From: Bin87 sp965220095
Lineage (GTDB): Bacteria; Chloroflexota; Dehalococcoidia; Lucifugimonadales; UBA3495
Length of the DNA: 64,000 nucleotides
Assembly: GCA_965220095.1 (NCBI GenBank)
Contig: OZ244805.1
Coordinates: 1,364,001-1,428,000 of the forward strand
Direction: 5' to 3'
Shown here: one piece after another, positions 17,389 to 26,037 of the stretch
How positions within the stretch are numbered: the stretch's first letter is position 1
How the letters are laid out: every line of letters begins with the position of its first letter
Translations under genes and position numbers: made by a program
Notes under the pieces: generated by a model
Databases searched by the model: none
The model's input: the letters and a program-made list of their open reading frames with translations, nothing else
Told to the model about the DNA's origin: nothing

Positions 17389-17394
17389 TATAAT
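17389..17394 (+). promoter_or_regulatory. -10 box candidate for the DUF2806-like gene
   Basis: TATAAT lies 44 bp before the ATG at 17438 and 8 bp after the stop of the restriction-modification gene, suggesting separate transcription. No good -35 box is evident. Confidence 0.4.
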
Positions 17395-17437
17395 GGTTTT
17401 GCCAAATCTCCGAGCAATTGGGCGGGCGGGGTAAATA

Positions 17438-18319
17438 ATGATGGCGGGATTTTCATTAGTTAACGTCAGTGGGATGTCGGAACCCGCGAAACTCTTGATC
17501 GAAAAAATATCGAGTGCCATTGGTAGGCACTTCGACCCCAGCCAGAAAGTCCGCATGGCTGAAGCGCAGGCCCAAGCAGACCGCATTCTCCGAGTATCCG
17601 AAGCGGGGACCGACCTTGAAATTGCTGAACTTCGTCAAAGGGCAACGGACCGTTTTGTGAATGAGGAGATGACAAAGCAATTAAATATCGAGAGCATAAC
17701 TCAAAAAGCCCTTCCCCATCTTGCTGACGACGCTTCACCTGATGGCATGGAAGACGATTGGATCACAAACTTTTTCGACAAATGCCGGACAGCATCCGAC
17801 GATGAAATGCAACAAGCTTGGGGGAGAATTCTTGCTGGCGAAGCAAATAATCCCGGCTTATTCGCGCGAAAAACCATCAACCTGATGGCGGATTTAGACA
17901 AGCGCGATGCGGAGTTGTTCACTAATTTATGCAGATTCACGTGGGTGATAGGCAACCAATTGCAGTCGCTCGTATTTGATACACAGCACGACATTTACAA
18001 CCGATATGGAATTAATTTCGGCTCGCTCGGTGACCTCGAAACCCTTGGGCTTATCCATTTCAATGTTGCTGGAAATTTTACGCTCGTGCATTTACCAAAA
18101 ACTTTCCGCTTTTACTACTGCGGGAGATCGGCGGAGTTAACTATGCCCAAAGAGTCGGAGAACGAAATTAGAACGGGCAAAGTCTTACTTACACGATCAG
18201 GGTTGGAGATAGCCTCTATTTGTCGGCCTAGTCGCGTCGAAGGCTTTTTCGAATACGTTTATGACCGATGGGCGGGCGAATCGCTGGTGCCGCCGCGAAA
18301 TGTTCAGCAGGACAGCTGA
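17438..18319 (+). CDS. DUF2806-like protein next to the type IIL enzyme
   Basis: 293 residues, soluble. The core ALPHLADDASPDGMEDDWITNFFDKCRTASDDEMQQAWGRIL, AGEANNPGLFARKTINLMADLDKRDAELF resembles the DUF2806 family (recalled pattern, not searched). The N-terminus is helical (KVRMAEAQAQADRILR). Base composition is more AT-rich than the neighbours, suggesting transfer. Function is unknown; placement beside a restriction-modification gene hints at a defence-island gene, which is inference. Confidence 0.6.
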   Translation: MMAGFSLVNVSGMSEPAKLLIEKISSAIGRHFDPSQKVRMAEAQAQADRILRVSEAGTDLEIAELRQRATDRFVNEEMTKQLNIESITQKALPHLADDASPDGMEDDWITNFFDKCRTASDDEMQQAWGRILAGEANNPGLFARKTINLMADLDKRDAELFTNLCRFTWVIGNQLQSLVFDTQHDIYNRYGINFGSLGDLETLGLIHFNVAGNFTLVHLPKTFRFYYCGRSAELTMPKESENEIRTGKVLLTRSGLEIASICRPSRVEGFFEYVYDRWAGESLVPPRNVQQDS

Positions 18320-18341
18320 TTCGGCTAACAGAGGCACCACG

Positions 18342-18779
18342 ATGCACGCCTATTCCTGGGTTATCACCGACATCATTGCGGCGAGCTATGTCCCTTCTGC
18401 GGAGGAAATGACCGCCGCCTGCCTGTCCATGGAATCCATCCTGGACGATCCGAAACAGGAACGGATTGGCTGGTACGTGATCGGCGGTCGGTGGACGGGT
18501 TGGCTGGCTCGCGAGCTGACGACAACAACCCCCTTGCCCCATGACATGCAAAACCCTTGGTGGAAAGACGTGCCCGGTAACGTAACAGTGGTTAAGCACG
18601 TCGACCCGGAGAAGGTGCGCTGGCCGGCCGAAATATTCTCTCCAGATCAACGGTTGCTACTCATGCGGCACCGATACGACATATTCCGTCCACCAGACCC
18701 CGATATGATTCCTTTAGCCCGCACCCTGTTGACCAAATACTCCAATCACATCATCATGGGCATAGACATTCACGACTAA
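18342..18779 (+). CDS. Hypothetical protein with IGGRWTGWL motif
   Basis: 145 residues, no recognised domain. The stretch RIGWYVIGGRWTGWLARE resembles a motif in small hypothetical proteins of phages and actinobacteria. The ATG at 18342 follows AGAGGCACC; it begins MHAYSWVITDIIAAS. It ends 15 bp before the mutase gene and could be co-transcribed with it. Function unknown. Confidence 0.6.
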   Translation: MHAYSWVITDIIAASYVPSAEEMTAACLSMESILDDPKQERIGWYVIGGRWTGWLARELTTTTPLPHDMQNPWWKDVPGNVTVVKHVDPEKVRWPAEIFSPDQRLLLMRHRYDIFRPPDPDMIPLARTLLTKYSNHIIMGIDIHD

Positions 18780-18794
18780 CCCTGGAGCATCATC

Positions 18795-20471
18795 ATGGTT
18801 CTCTCCGACGATAACGAACAGCTGGAACCGCGCGCCGCCGCCTGGCGGGAAAAGGCCGACGCCGCCAGCAAACGCAAGGGCTCGTACAAGACGCTGAGCC
18901 AGATTCCGGTGCAACCAGTTTACGGCCCAACTGACGTTGCCGACAGCGACTATCTGCGCGACGTTGGGTTGCCGGGGGAGTATCCCTATCTGCGGGGGGT
19001 GCATCCCACCGGCTACCGTTCCCGCCTTTGGACGATGCGGATGTTCGCCGGGTTTGGCGAGCCGGCGGAGACCAACGAACGGTTCCGCTTCCTGATGGAC
19101 CAGGGCGAAACGGGGCTGAGCGTGGCTTTCGATATGCCCACGCTGTACGGTTACGACCACGATGACGAACGGGCGCGGGGCGAGTTTGGCAAGTGCGGCG
19201 TGGCGGTGTCGTGCCTGGAGGATATGCAAACCGTCTTCGACGCCATCCCGCTGGATCAGGTAACCACGTCGATGACGATCAACAGCCCGGCGGCCATCAT
19301 CTGGGCCATGTACATCGCCGCCGCCGAGCGTCAGGGCGCGTCAATCGCATCGCTGGGCGGCACCCTCCAGAACGACATTCTCAAAGAGTATATCGCCCAG
19401 AACGAGTACATCTTCCCGCCGAATCCATCCATGCGCCTGGTGGTGGATACGGTTGAGTTCGCCACCAAACATATGCCCCGGTTCAACCCCATCAGCATCA
19501 GCGGGTACCACATCCGGGAGGCAGGCAGCAACGCAGTTCAGGAGCTGGCGTTCACCCTGGTGGATGGGTTCGAGTATGTGCGTCATTGCGTGGAACGTGG
19601 TATGGCGGTGGATGATTTCGCGTCGCGCCTCAGTTTCTTCTTCAACGTGCATAACGACTTCTTTGAGGAAATCGCCAAGTTCCGCGCGGCGCGCCGTATC
19701 TGGGCGCGGGAAATGCGCGATACCTTCGGCGCCGAGAACGAACGCTCCGGCTGGCTGCGGTTCCACGCTCAAACGTCCGGCGCGTCGCTGACGGCGCAGC
19801 AGCCGGAGAACAACGTGGTGCGGGTGTCGTTGCAGGCTCTGGCGGCCGTACTGGGAGGCTGCCAGTCGCTGCACACCAACGGCAAGGACGAAGCGTGGGC
19901 GTTGCCGTCGGCGGAGGCGGCGTTGCAGGCGTTGCGCACCCAGCAGATTATCGCCCACGAAACGGGCGTCGTCGACACGGTGGACCCGTTGGGAGGCAGT
20001 TACTACGTGGAAACGCTGACCAACCAGGTTGAGGCCGGCGCCTACGACTATTTCGAGCGCATCGACCGGCAGGGTGGCGTGATTCCGGCGCTGGAGTCGG
20101 GGTTCTTCCAGCGCGAGATTGCCGACGCCGCCTACCTGTATCAGCAGGAAGAAGATCGTCAGGAACGCCTTACCGTGGGTGTCAACGCATTTACGGCCAG
20201 CGACGAGAGCCTGTCAATCCCCATCCTGCGGGTGGACGAGGCCGGCGAACAGCGGCACATCGCCCATCTGAACGAGATTCGCCGGCGACGGGACAACCGG
20301 GAGTTGGCGGTACGCCTGCGCGCCCTGGAATCCGCAGCCCGGCAAAGCGGCAGCGACGCCAACCTGATGTATCCCCTCATCGAAGCCGTGAAAGCCGATG
20401 CTACCCTGGGCGAGATGATGGGCGTGTTTCGGGAAGTGTTCGGCGAATACCAACCCACCTGGGGGTTTTAA
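18795..20471 (+). CDS. B12-dependent acyl-CoA mutase large subunit, isobutyryl-CoA-mutase-like
   Basis: 558-residue TIM-barrel subunit of the methylmalonyl-CoA mutase superfamily (GLSVAFDMPTLYGYDHD, GGTLQNDILKEYIAQNEYIFPP, SISGYHIREAGS). The B12-binding domain is absent and must be a separate subunit elsewhere. Methylmalonyl-CoA mutase uses Tyr89 and Arg207 to hold the substrate carboxylate; here the equivalents are F84 (RMFAGFG) and Q202 (YIAQNEY), the pair found in isobutyryl-CoA mutase (Phe80/Gln198, a constant offset of 4). A monocarboxylic acyl-CoA substrate is therefore more likely than methylmalonyl-CoA. Confidence 0.9.
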   Translation: MVLSDDNEQLEPRAAAWREKADAASKRKGSYKTLSQIPVQPVYGPTDVADSDYLRDVGLPGEYPYLRGVHPTGYRSRLWTMRMFAGFGEPAETNERFRFLMDQGETGLSVAFDMPTLYGYDHDDERARGEFGKCGVAVSCLEDMQTVFDAIPLDQVTTSMTINSPAAIIWAMYIAAAERQGASIASLGGTLQNDILKEYIAQNEYIFPPNPSMRLVVDTVEFATKHMPRFNPISISGYHIREAGSNAVQELAFTLVDGFEYVRHCVERGMAVDDFASRLSFFFNVHNDFFEEIAKFRAARRIWAREMRDTFGAENERSGWLRFHAQTSGASLTAQQPENNVVRVSLQALAAVLGGCQSLHTNGKDEAWALPSAEAALQALRTQQIIAHETGVVDTVDPLGGSYYVETLTNQVEAGAYDYFERIDRQGGVIPALESGFFQREIADAAYLYQQEEDRQERLTVGVNAFTASDESLSIPILRVDEAGEQRHIAHLNEIRRRRDNRELAVRLRALESAARQSGSDANLMYPLIEAVKADATLGEMMGVFREVFGEYQPTWGF

Positions 20472-20519
20472 CGCAGCGACGCAAAGGCGCAGACACATCG
20501 CACTGATCCGGAGACTGCC

Positions 20520-21098
20520 ATGGTAACCGCAAAGCCGAAAGGCACGTACACCATCGCCGACTATTTCGCCACGCCGGAAGGCGAGCGGTGGGAGCTGATT
20601 GACGGAGTTTTGTATCAGATGGCGGCAGCGCCCAATCGCAAACATCAGGACGCGTCGGAGAATATTGGCCGTTGCTTTGCCGACTACATCCGTCCACGCC
20701 GCCTGGGACTGGTGTACCGCGCGCCGTTTGCCGTCCTGCTACCCGGCGAATCTGCCGTTGAGCCGGACTTGTTTTTCGTCAGCATGGCACGTGAACGCAT
20801 CCTGGCCGATCGGGGATGCGAGGGGCCACCGGATTTAGTGGTGGAAATCCTGTCGCCATCCAACCGGGCTCACGACCTGGAACAAAAGCGGGAGCTGTAC
20901 GCCCGGCACGGTATACCCGCGTACTGGATGACCGACTGCGATGCCGAAACTCTGCTGGCTCTCACCGATCCGGCGACCGTCGACGGCTTGGGCGTGTACA
21001 CTACGCAAAGGCTGTACACTGTCGGCGACATCATCACCACGACGGTTATCCCCGGGCTGGCGATTCCCGTGGCGGAGATATTTGCCAATCCGTGGTAA
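20520..21098 (+). CDS. Uma2 family (DUF820) endonuclease-fold protein, tandem copy A
   Basis: 192 residues. Core: TIADYFATPEGERWELIDGVLYQMAAAPN, EPDLFFVS and PPDLVVEILSPSNRAHDLEQKRELYARHGIPAYW. All nuclease-type residues (D, E, K) are present. The gene is followed 11 bp later by a clear paralogue, a local tandem duplication that has since diverged. Role unknown. Confidence 0.9.
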   Translation: MVTAKPKGTYTIADYFATPEGERWELIDGVLYQMAAAPNRKHQDASENIGRCFADYIRPRRLGLVYRAPFAVLLPGESAVEPDLFFVSMARERILADRGCEGPPDLVVEILSPSNRAHDLEQKRELYARHGIPAYWMTDCDAETLLALTDPATVDGLGVYTTQRLYTVGDIITTTVIPGLAIPVAEIFANPW

Positions 21099-21109
21099 GG
21101 AAGCGAATT

Positions 21110-21691
21110 ATGGCAACGGCAAAACCAAAAGGCGGACTCACCTATGCCGATTACGCCGCCACTCCCGACGATGAGCGGTGGGAGCTTATTGCCGGAGTGT
21201 TGTACAGAATGGCCCCAGCCCCAAACACCAAACACCAACGAGCATTGCGCCGGTGGGTTGCTGCCTTCGAGTTGCACTTTTCCCGGTTTGGCCAAGCGGG
21301 CGAATTGTTTTTTGCTCCAACCGACCTGATCCTGTCAGATGGAACCACCGTCCAACCCGATATGCTTTTCGTATCCGAGGATCGCCGGGGGATAATCACC
21401 TTGCGCGGTTGTGAGGGGCCGCCGGATTTGGTGGTGGAGGTACTGTCGCCGTCCAACACGGCCCACGACCTCGACGTCAAACGGGAACTCTACGCCAGAT
21501 TCGGTATACCTGAGTACCTGATACTGGACACCGACACGGAAACGATCCTGGCACTGGCCGAGCCGGCTATTCGGGATGGCGTCGGAGCCTATACGACGGA
21601 AACGCTGTACCGCTCCGGCGATGCGTTCACCACTGCCGCCGTCCCCGGACTAACGATTGCAGTGGCCGATATATTCGCCTCGCCGATGTAA
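21110..21691 (+). CDS. Uma2 family (DUF820) endonuclease-fold protein, tandem copy B
   Basis: 193 residues from the ATG at 21110 (MATAKPKGGLTYADYAATP), behind GGAAG. Core: QPDMLFVSEDR, PPDLVVEVLSPSNTAHDLDVKRELYARFGIPEYLIL. Copies A and B share their N-terminal MxTAKPKG start and the ALxxPA..DG.G.YTT tail, showing common descent. The frame also opens upstream across copy A in another phase; that extension has no family support. Confidence 0.9.
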   Translation: MATAKPKGGLTYADYAATPDDERWELIAGVLYRMAPAPNTKHQRALRRWVAAFELHFSRFGQAGELFFAPTDLILSDGTTVQPDMLFVSEDRRGIITLRGCEGPPDLVVEVLSPSNTAHDLDVKRELYARFGIPEYLILDTDTETILALAEPAIRDGVGAYTTETLYRSGDAFTTAAVPGLTIAVADIFASPM

Positions 21692-21733
21692 GGCGGTGAG
21701 TGGGGCGCCGGCCCGGTCGTAGAGAGGTTAGCG

Positions 21734-22492
21734 ATGACATTTCAAGAAAAGTATCAGGCCCTAGAGGGCAAGTTTAAAGCGCAAGTCGAAGAAGACAACC
21801 GCGTCTTCAAGTGGGAGGGCAAAAACCGGAGCGAGTATTTACCCAATATCTAACCCAATGGCCCGGTGGATTTCGTATTAGTAGCTATGGAGCCTTCCAC
21901 CGGCGTAAAGGCCAAGGCCGGGACAATTTCCAGTCCAAGGAATTTTAGTTGGTCAGTTGACGATTTCATCATGCACTTCTGCGTGCAGAATTATTTATGC
22001 GGCGACAGGAAGACGTACCACGTTACCGACATTGCAAAAGGGGCGATGCCCACCGAACAGGCAAAGAAAACCGCCAAAAAGCGGTGGCCTAGCTGGTACA
22101 AGCTTTTGAAAAAAGAGTTGGAATTGGTGACGAATCCCGATGCTCCAGCAATCGCCATCGGGCGCCAAGTGAAAAGATTTCTCGAAGATCCGAAGATGGC
22201 AGAGTCGCCGGTTCGCTCGATTCCACACTATTCGAAACAAGCACGCGTGGCCAGGACAGTTGCCCCCGAACTCTGGCCAGAGCAGTACCGCAAGTTCTCG
22301 AAATCAGTGGGCATTGACGATGTTAAAAATGTCGCCAGAAAAGTTATGAGTAGTAAAGTTTTCGACGAATCCCGCGAGGGAATAGTGAATAATCTTGGGC
22401 ACAACCTTGTGGAATCCGACAAGGAATTGATGTTCACTTACAAATGTCTGTTCACCGTAATGCGCGGCGGCTCTCTTACCAACATGAAATAG
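21734..22492 (+). pseudogene. Unrecognised gene interrupted by one in-frame TAA
   Basis: An ATG at 21734 opens a 39-codon stretch (FQEKYQALEGKFKAQVEEDN...) ending in TAA at 21851-21853. The same frame then continues without interruption for 212 codons to 22492 (PNGPVDFVLVAMEPSTGVKA... CLFTVMRGGSL). Continuity of frame and composition across the stop indicates a single nonsense change in a gene of about 251 codons. The downstream part could start at the GTG at 21866. No domain recognised. It is AT-richer than the neighbours and sits after two Uma2 genes. Confidence 0.7.
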
Positions 22493-22551
22493 AAATGCGA
22501 CGGCAACCCTGTTGCCGCCGCATCTGATGTGAGCGTTCCAAACGCCGCCAG

Positions 22552-24579
22552 CTACGCCCTGGTTTCTGCCTTGGCTTGTTTTGCGGTGTCGATCACGCGT
22601 TGCTCGATGTTTTGGGGGACTTGTTCGTAGTGGTCGAACTCGTAACGGTAGGAACCGCGGCCGCCGGTTAGCGAACGCAAGTCCTGCGAATATCGCTGCA
22701 CCTCGGCCTGTGGCACCTCGGCCTCGATGACGGTGTAGCGCGTCTCGGGAATCATGCCCAGAATACGGCCACGTTTGCTGTTGAGGTCGCTGATGATGTC
22801 GCCGGTATAGTTTTCCGGCACGGTTACGTACAGCCTGACCACCGGTTCCAGCAGCACCGGTGCGGCCTTGGACATGCCCTGACGCAACGCCTGGCTGCCG
22901 GCAATTTCAAAGGCGATGGGTTTCCCGTCCACCGGGTGCGTGCTGCCGTCGTAAATGATGGCTTTCATATCGACCACCGGGAAGCCGGCCAGAACGCCTT
23001 CCTTCAGCGTGTTGACCACGCCTTTTTCCACCGCCGGGATGAGTTCCCTGGGCACTCGCCCGCCGACCACCTCGTTGCCAAACTCGAAACCTTCATCCCG
23101 ATTCTTGGGTTCCAGCCGCAGGACGACGTGGCCGTACTGCCCGCTGCCGCCGGTTTGCTTCTTGTGGCGGTATTCCGAACTGGTAATCTGCGTGATGGTT
23201 TCGCGGTAGGGCACCACAGGCAGGCGCACGTTGAGGCTGGCGCCAAACTTGCGTTTGATGCGATCCAGAGCGACTTCGATCTGAACTTCGCCCAAGCCGG
23301 TCAACAGGCTTTCGCTGGTTTCCGGGTTGCGGGTGAACCGCAGGCTGGGGTCATCTTCGACGATGCGGGCCAGTGAGGTGGACATCTTGTCCAGGTCGGC
23401 CTGCGTGGCTGGATACACCGCCAGAGAATAGAAGCCGTGGGTGAAATCAACGCGGTCCAGCGTTACACGGTTGTCGTTGACGCAAAGGGTGTCCCCGGTG
23501 AGCGTGGAGCCCAACTTGCCAACCGCTCCGATGTCTCCGGCCACGATTTCGGATACGTTCTCCTGACTGTTGCCCTGGGGGAAGTACAACTGGCTCAGCC
23601 GTTCGGACTGGTTCTTGTTGGGGTTGTACACTTCGCCGTTGGACCTGGCCGTGCCGCGATACACGCGGAACATGGACAACTTGCCGACAAACGGGTCGGC
23701 GGTGGTCTTGAACACCAGCGCGGCCAGCGGGCCCGACGCATCGACTTCGATGTCCGCATTACCCGACGATTGCGGGAGATCCGCCGGCGACGGCAGGAAG
23801 TCGTGCATCATGTTCACCAGTTCGGTGACTCCGATATTCTGGGTTGCCGAGGTAACCAGGATGGGCACCAACGCTCCGTCGCAGATGGCCTTCCGGGCGC
23901 CGGCAGTTACTTCCGCCCCGGTAATCTCCTCGCCTTCCAGGTACTTGTCGGCCAAAGCGTCGTCGGACTCAGCGACCGCCTCGATAAGCCGCTCGCGGGC
24001 GGAATCGAAGTCGCTCACCAATCCGTCGGGCAGGTCAGCAGGCGGGTCAATCACGCTGACCAACCCGGTGAAGGATTGGGCTTCGCCGATGGGAAGCTGG
24101 AAGGGCACGCACTTGTTGCCGAAAACCGACTGGATTTCCTGCACGCACCGCTCAAAACTCGCGTTCTCCCGATCCATCTTGTTGAGGACGAAGGCGACGG
24201 GCAAACCGCGGCCTTGCGCCATATCCCAGGCTCGTTCGGTGCCAACGTCCACGCCGGTCGGCGCCGCAACCAGAATTACCGCCGACTCCACGACCCGCAC
24301 GGCGGCGATTGCCTCGCCGAGGAACTCGTCATAGCCGGGGGTGTCCAGCAGGTTCAGCTTGTTATCGCCGTCGGTAACGCGCAGCAGGCTGGTTTGCACA
24401 CTGGCCGAGCGTTTGGCCTCTTCGGGTTCGTAGTCAGATACGGTATTGCCGTCCTCCACCCGTCCAATGCGGGTTGTAACCTTGGCATTGTGGAGAATGA
24501 TCTCGGCAAGGGTGGTCTTGCCGGCGCCGCTATGAGACATCAGCGCAATGTTTCGAATGGTGCTGGCTGATACGGCCAT
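22552..24579 (-). CDS. Elongation factor G-like translational GTPase (EF-G paralogue)
   Basis: 675 residues from the ATG at 24579 (MAVSASTIRNIALMSHSGAGKTTL). GTPase motifs: P-loop SHSGAGKT, G3 DTPGYDEF and G4 NKMD. Domains II-V follow, with GLGEVQIEVALDRIKRKFG and HPVDGKPIAFEIAGSQALRQG. The SHSGAGKTTL P-loop and the shorter length match the EF-G2/FusA2-type paralogues, not canonical EF-G (GHID/AGKTT). Paralogue function is poorly known. A longer reading frame to 24675 lacks family support. Confidence 0.88.
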   Translation of the reverse strand: MAVSASTIRNIALMSHSGAGKTTLAEIILHNAKVTTRIGRVEDGNTVSDYEPEEAKRSASVQTSLLRVTDGDNKLNLLDTPGYDEFLGEAIAAVRVVESAVILVAAPTGVDVGTERAWDMAQGRGLPVAFVLNKMDRENASFERCVQEIQSVFGNKCVPFQLPIGEAQSFTGLVSVIDPPADLPDGLVSDFDSARERLIEAVAESDDALADKYLEGEEITGAEVTAGARKAICDGALVPILVTSATQNIGVTELVNMMHDFLPSPADLPQSSGNADIEVDASGPLAALVFKTTADPFVGKLSMFRVYRGTARSNGEVYNPNKNQSERLSQLYFPQGNSQENVSEIVAGDIGAVGKLGSTLTGDTLCVNDNRVTLDRVDFTHGFYSLAVYPATQADLDKMSTSLARIVEDDPSLRFTRNPETSESLLTGLGEVQIEVALDRIKRKFGASLNVRLPVVPYRETITQITSSEYRHKKQTGGSGQYGHVVLRLEPKNRDEGFEFGNEVVGGRVPRELIPAVEKGVVNTLKEGVLAGFPVVDMKAIIYDGSTHPVDGKPIAFEIAGSQALRQGMSKAAPVLLEPVVRLYVTVPENYTGDIISDLNSKRGRILGMIPETRYTVIEAEVPQAEVQRYSQDLRSLTGGRGSYRYEFDHYEQVPQNIEQRVIDTAKQAKAETRA

Positions 24580-24745
24580 CGTGTTACCCCTTTGCGTATG
24601 CCTGAAATGGGTTGAATTGCATGATTGTAACGAAACCGGGCCGCCTGTTGCAACCGAACGCTGCCAACGATACAATCAAAGGCCAGCGACCGGCAGTGAG
24701 CCGCTCCTTCAGCGACTCCCCCTCGGGGCCGGCCGCTCTTTTTGT

Positions 24746-24775
24746 GCCTTGCTGGTCCGGGCCTTGCTGGTCCGG
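24746..24775. repeat. 15-bp tandem duplication between rnhA and the EF-G-like gene
   Basis: GCCTTGCTGGTCCGG occurs twice head-to-tail, perfectly, at 24746-24760 and 24761-24775, ending just past the rnhA stop codon. Confidence 0.95.
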
Positions 24776-24776
24776 C

Positions 24777-25271
24777 CTAATGGTCGACACCGTAGCCGGG
24801 GTCGGGCAGCAGGTCTGACGACTCGGCGGCGGCCCTGGCCAACTGGTCGCACAGTTCGTTATCGGCGTTGCCGCTGTGCCCCCGCACCCACCTGAATTCC
24901 ACCGAGTGCTGCTCGCACGCGTCGAGCAGGCGCTGCCATAGGTCGGGATTTACTGCCGCATCCCTTTTGTTTCGCATCCAGCCGTTACGGCGCCAGCGGG
25001 TTGCCCAACCCTTGCTGATGGCGTCCACCACGTAGCGGGAATCCGAGTGCAAAACCACTTTGCAGGGCCGATTCAACGCCTCCAGGCCGACGATGGCCGC
25101 CAGCAACTCCATGCGGTTGTTGGTAGTCAGCGCGTAGCCGGCCGAAAATTGCTTACGCCGGCCGTTGTAGTCCAGCACGACTCCGTAACCACCGGGGCCA
25201 GGGTTGCCCAGACACGAACCGTCGGTATGAATGTTGACGACTGCCGGGTCGTCAGGAGGCGCGGGCGGCAT
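24777..25271 (-). CDS. rnhA: Ribonuclease HI
   Basis: Degrades RNA in RNA-DNA hybrids. 164 residues. Catalytic acids: D17 (HTDGSCLGNPGPGGYG), E55 (NNRMELLAAI), D77 (HSDSRYVVDAI) and D142 (NELCDQLAR), with H132 in VRGHSGNADN. The basic handle region WRRNGWMRNKR is present, as in E. coli type RNase HI. The 3' end abuts a 15-bp tandem duplication. Confidence 0.96.
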   Translation of the reverse strand: MPPAPPDDPAVVNIHTDGSCLGNPGPGGYGVVLDYNGRRKQFSAGYALTTNNRMELLAAIVGLEALNRPCKVVLHSDSRYVVDAISKGWATRWRRNGWMRNKRDAAVNPDLWQRLLDACEQHSVEFRWVRGHSGNADNELCDQLARAAAESSDLLPDPGYGVDH

Positions 25272-25320
25272 CGACGTTAATCCTCAGCGCAGACCGGAAG
25301 TCCGGACGGCGGCATGGCGA

Positions 25321-25354
25321 GCTAGTTGGGGTAGCGGGCTAGTTGGGGTGACGG
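25321..25354. repeat. 17-bp tandem duplication spanning a stop codon
   Basis: GCTAGTTGGGGTAGCGG (25321-25337) is followed by GCTAGTTGGGGTGACGG (25338-25354). The right unit includes the stop codon of the gene at 25339-25992, so the duplication copied the stop region. Confidence 0.92.
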
Positions 25355-25992
25355 GCCACCCGCTGCATGATGGTGCGGGTCAGGCCAACACATTTGGAGC
25401 GAATCTTGTCGGTCCATTCGTCCTGCACCGCCGCCTTCCAGGGTTCAGAGTCGATCACGTCGGGGCTGTCGATTTCGTACAGCGCCAGGTACCGGGGGAA
25501 CCCGTCGGCGTTGGTGGTCTCCATGCGATACCGGTAAGCATTGCGCACGCCTTCGACCTTGCGCAGCCCGGGCAGATGCACCGTGTCATACAGCCGATTG
25601 AACTCGCTCTCGTCGGCGGCGGGGATGTCGGTCTGCACCATGAAAACGTAGTCGGCGGCGGCTGGCGGCCCACCCACCTCCTCGGCGATGCGACGTAGTA
25701 CGGTATGGGTGCGATTGGAGGCTTGGGGCCGGATTTTTTCGACCCAGTCGCCCTTGGCCGACTCCACCTGCCAACCGTCCGATTCAGGGACGCCCGGATC
25801 GTCCATCTCGTAAAGAGCCGCATACTTGGCCACCTGCCTGGCATCAGTGGATTCCAGCCGGTAGCGCGTGCAGGAGTGGACGCCGGCAGCGTTGCAGATG
25901 TATTTGGCGTGTTCGGTGTCGTACACGCGGTTGAACTCGGCTTCCCAATCGGCGGTAATATCCATTTGAACGAGGTAGGCGTAGTCGGGCAT
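25339..25992 (-). CDS. Duplicated dimeric alpha-beta-barrel protein (DUF4286-like)
   Basis: 217 residues made of two homologous halves of about 105: first half YAYLVQMDITADWEAEFNRVYDTEHAKY, second half YVFMVQTDIPAADESEFNRLYDTVHLPG. Each half has the ferredoxin-like pattern of EthD/DUF4286 domains, with N.vYdteH in a helix and RYR...YLALYEiD in strands. Two fused halves would form an intramolecular barrel. Substrate unknown; such proteins are often small-molecule isomerases, monooxygenases or binders. Confidence 0.75.
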   Translation of the reverse strand: MPDYAYLVQMDITADWEAEFNRVYDTEHAKYICNAAGVHSCTRYRLESTDARQVAKYAALYEMDDPGVPESDGWQVESAKGDWVEKIRPQASNRTHTVLRRIAEEVGGPPAAADYVFMVQTDIPAADESEFNRLYDTVHLPGLRKVEGVRNAYRYRMETTNADGFPRYLALYEIDSPDVIDSEPWKAAVQDEWTDKIRSKCVGLTRTIMQRVARHPN

Positions 25993-26037
25993 GGTGGGGC
26001 CTCCTAATGGTTGTGTTGATGGCGAGTCGTCGGGATG

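Noticed and set aside
18795..20471. Annotation as methylmalonyl-CoA mutase
   Set aside because: Both carboxylate-binding residues are replaced by the isobutyryl-CoA mutase pair (Phe and Gln).
22552..24579. Annotation as canonical elongation factor G (fusA)
   Set aside because: The P-loop SHSGAGKT, shorter length and lack of neighbouring rpsL, rpsG or tuf fit an EF-G-like paralogue.
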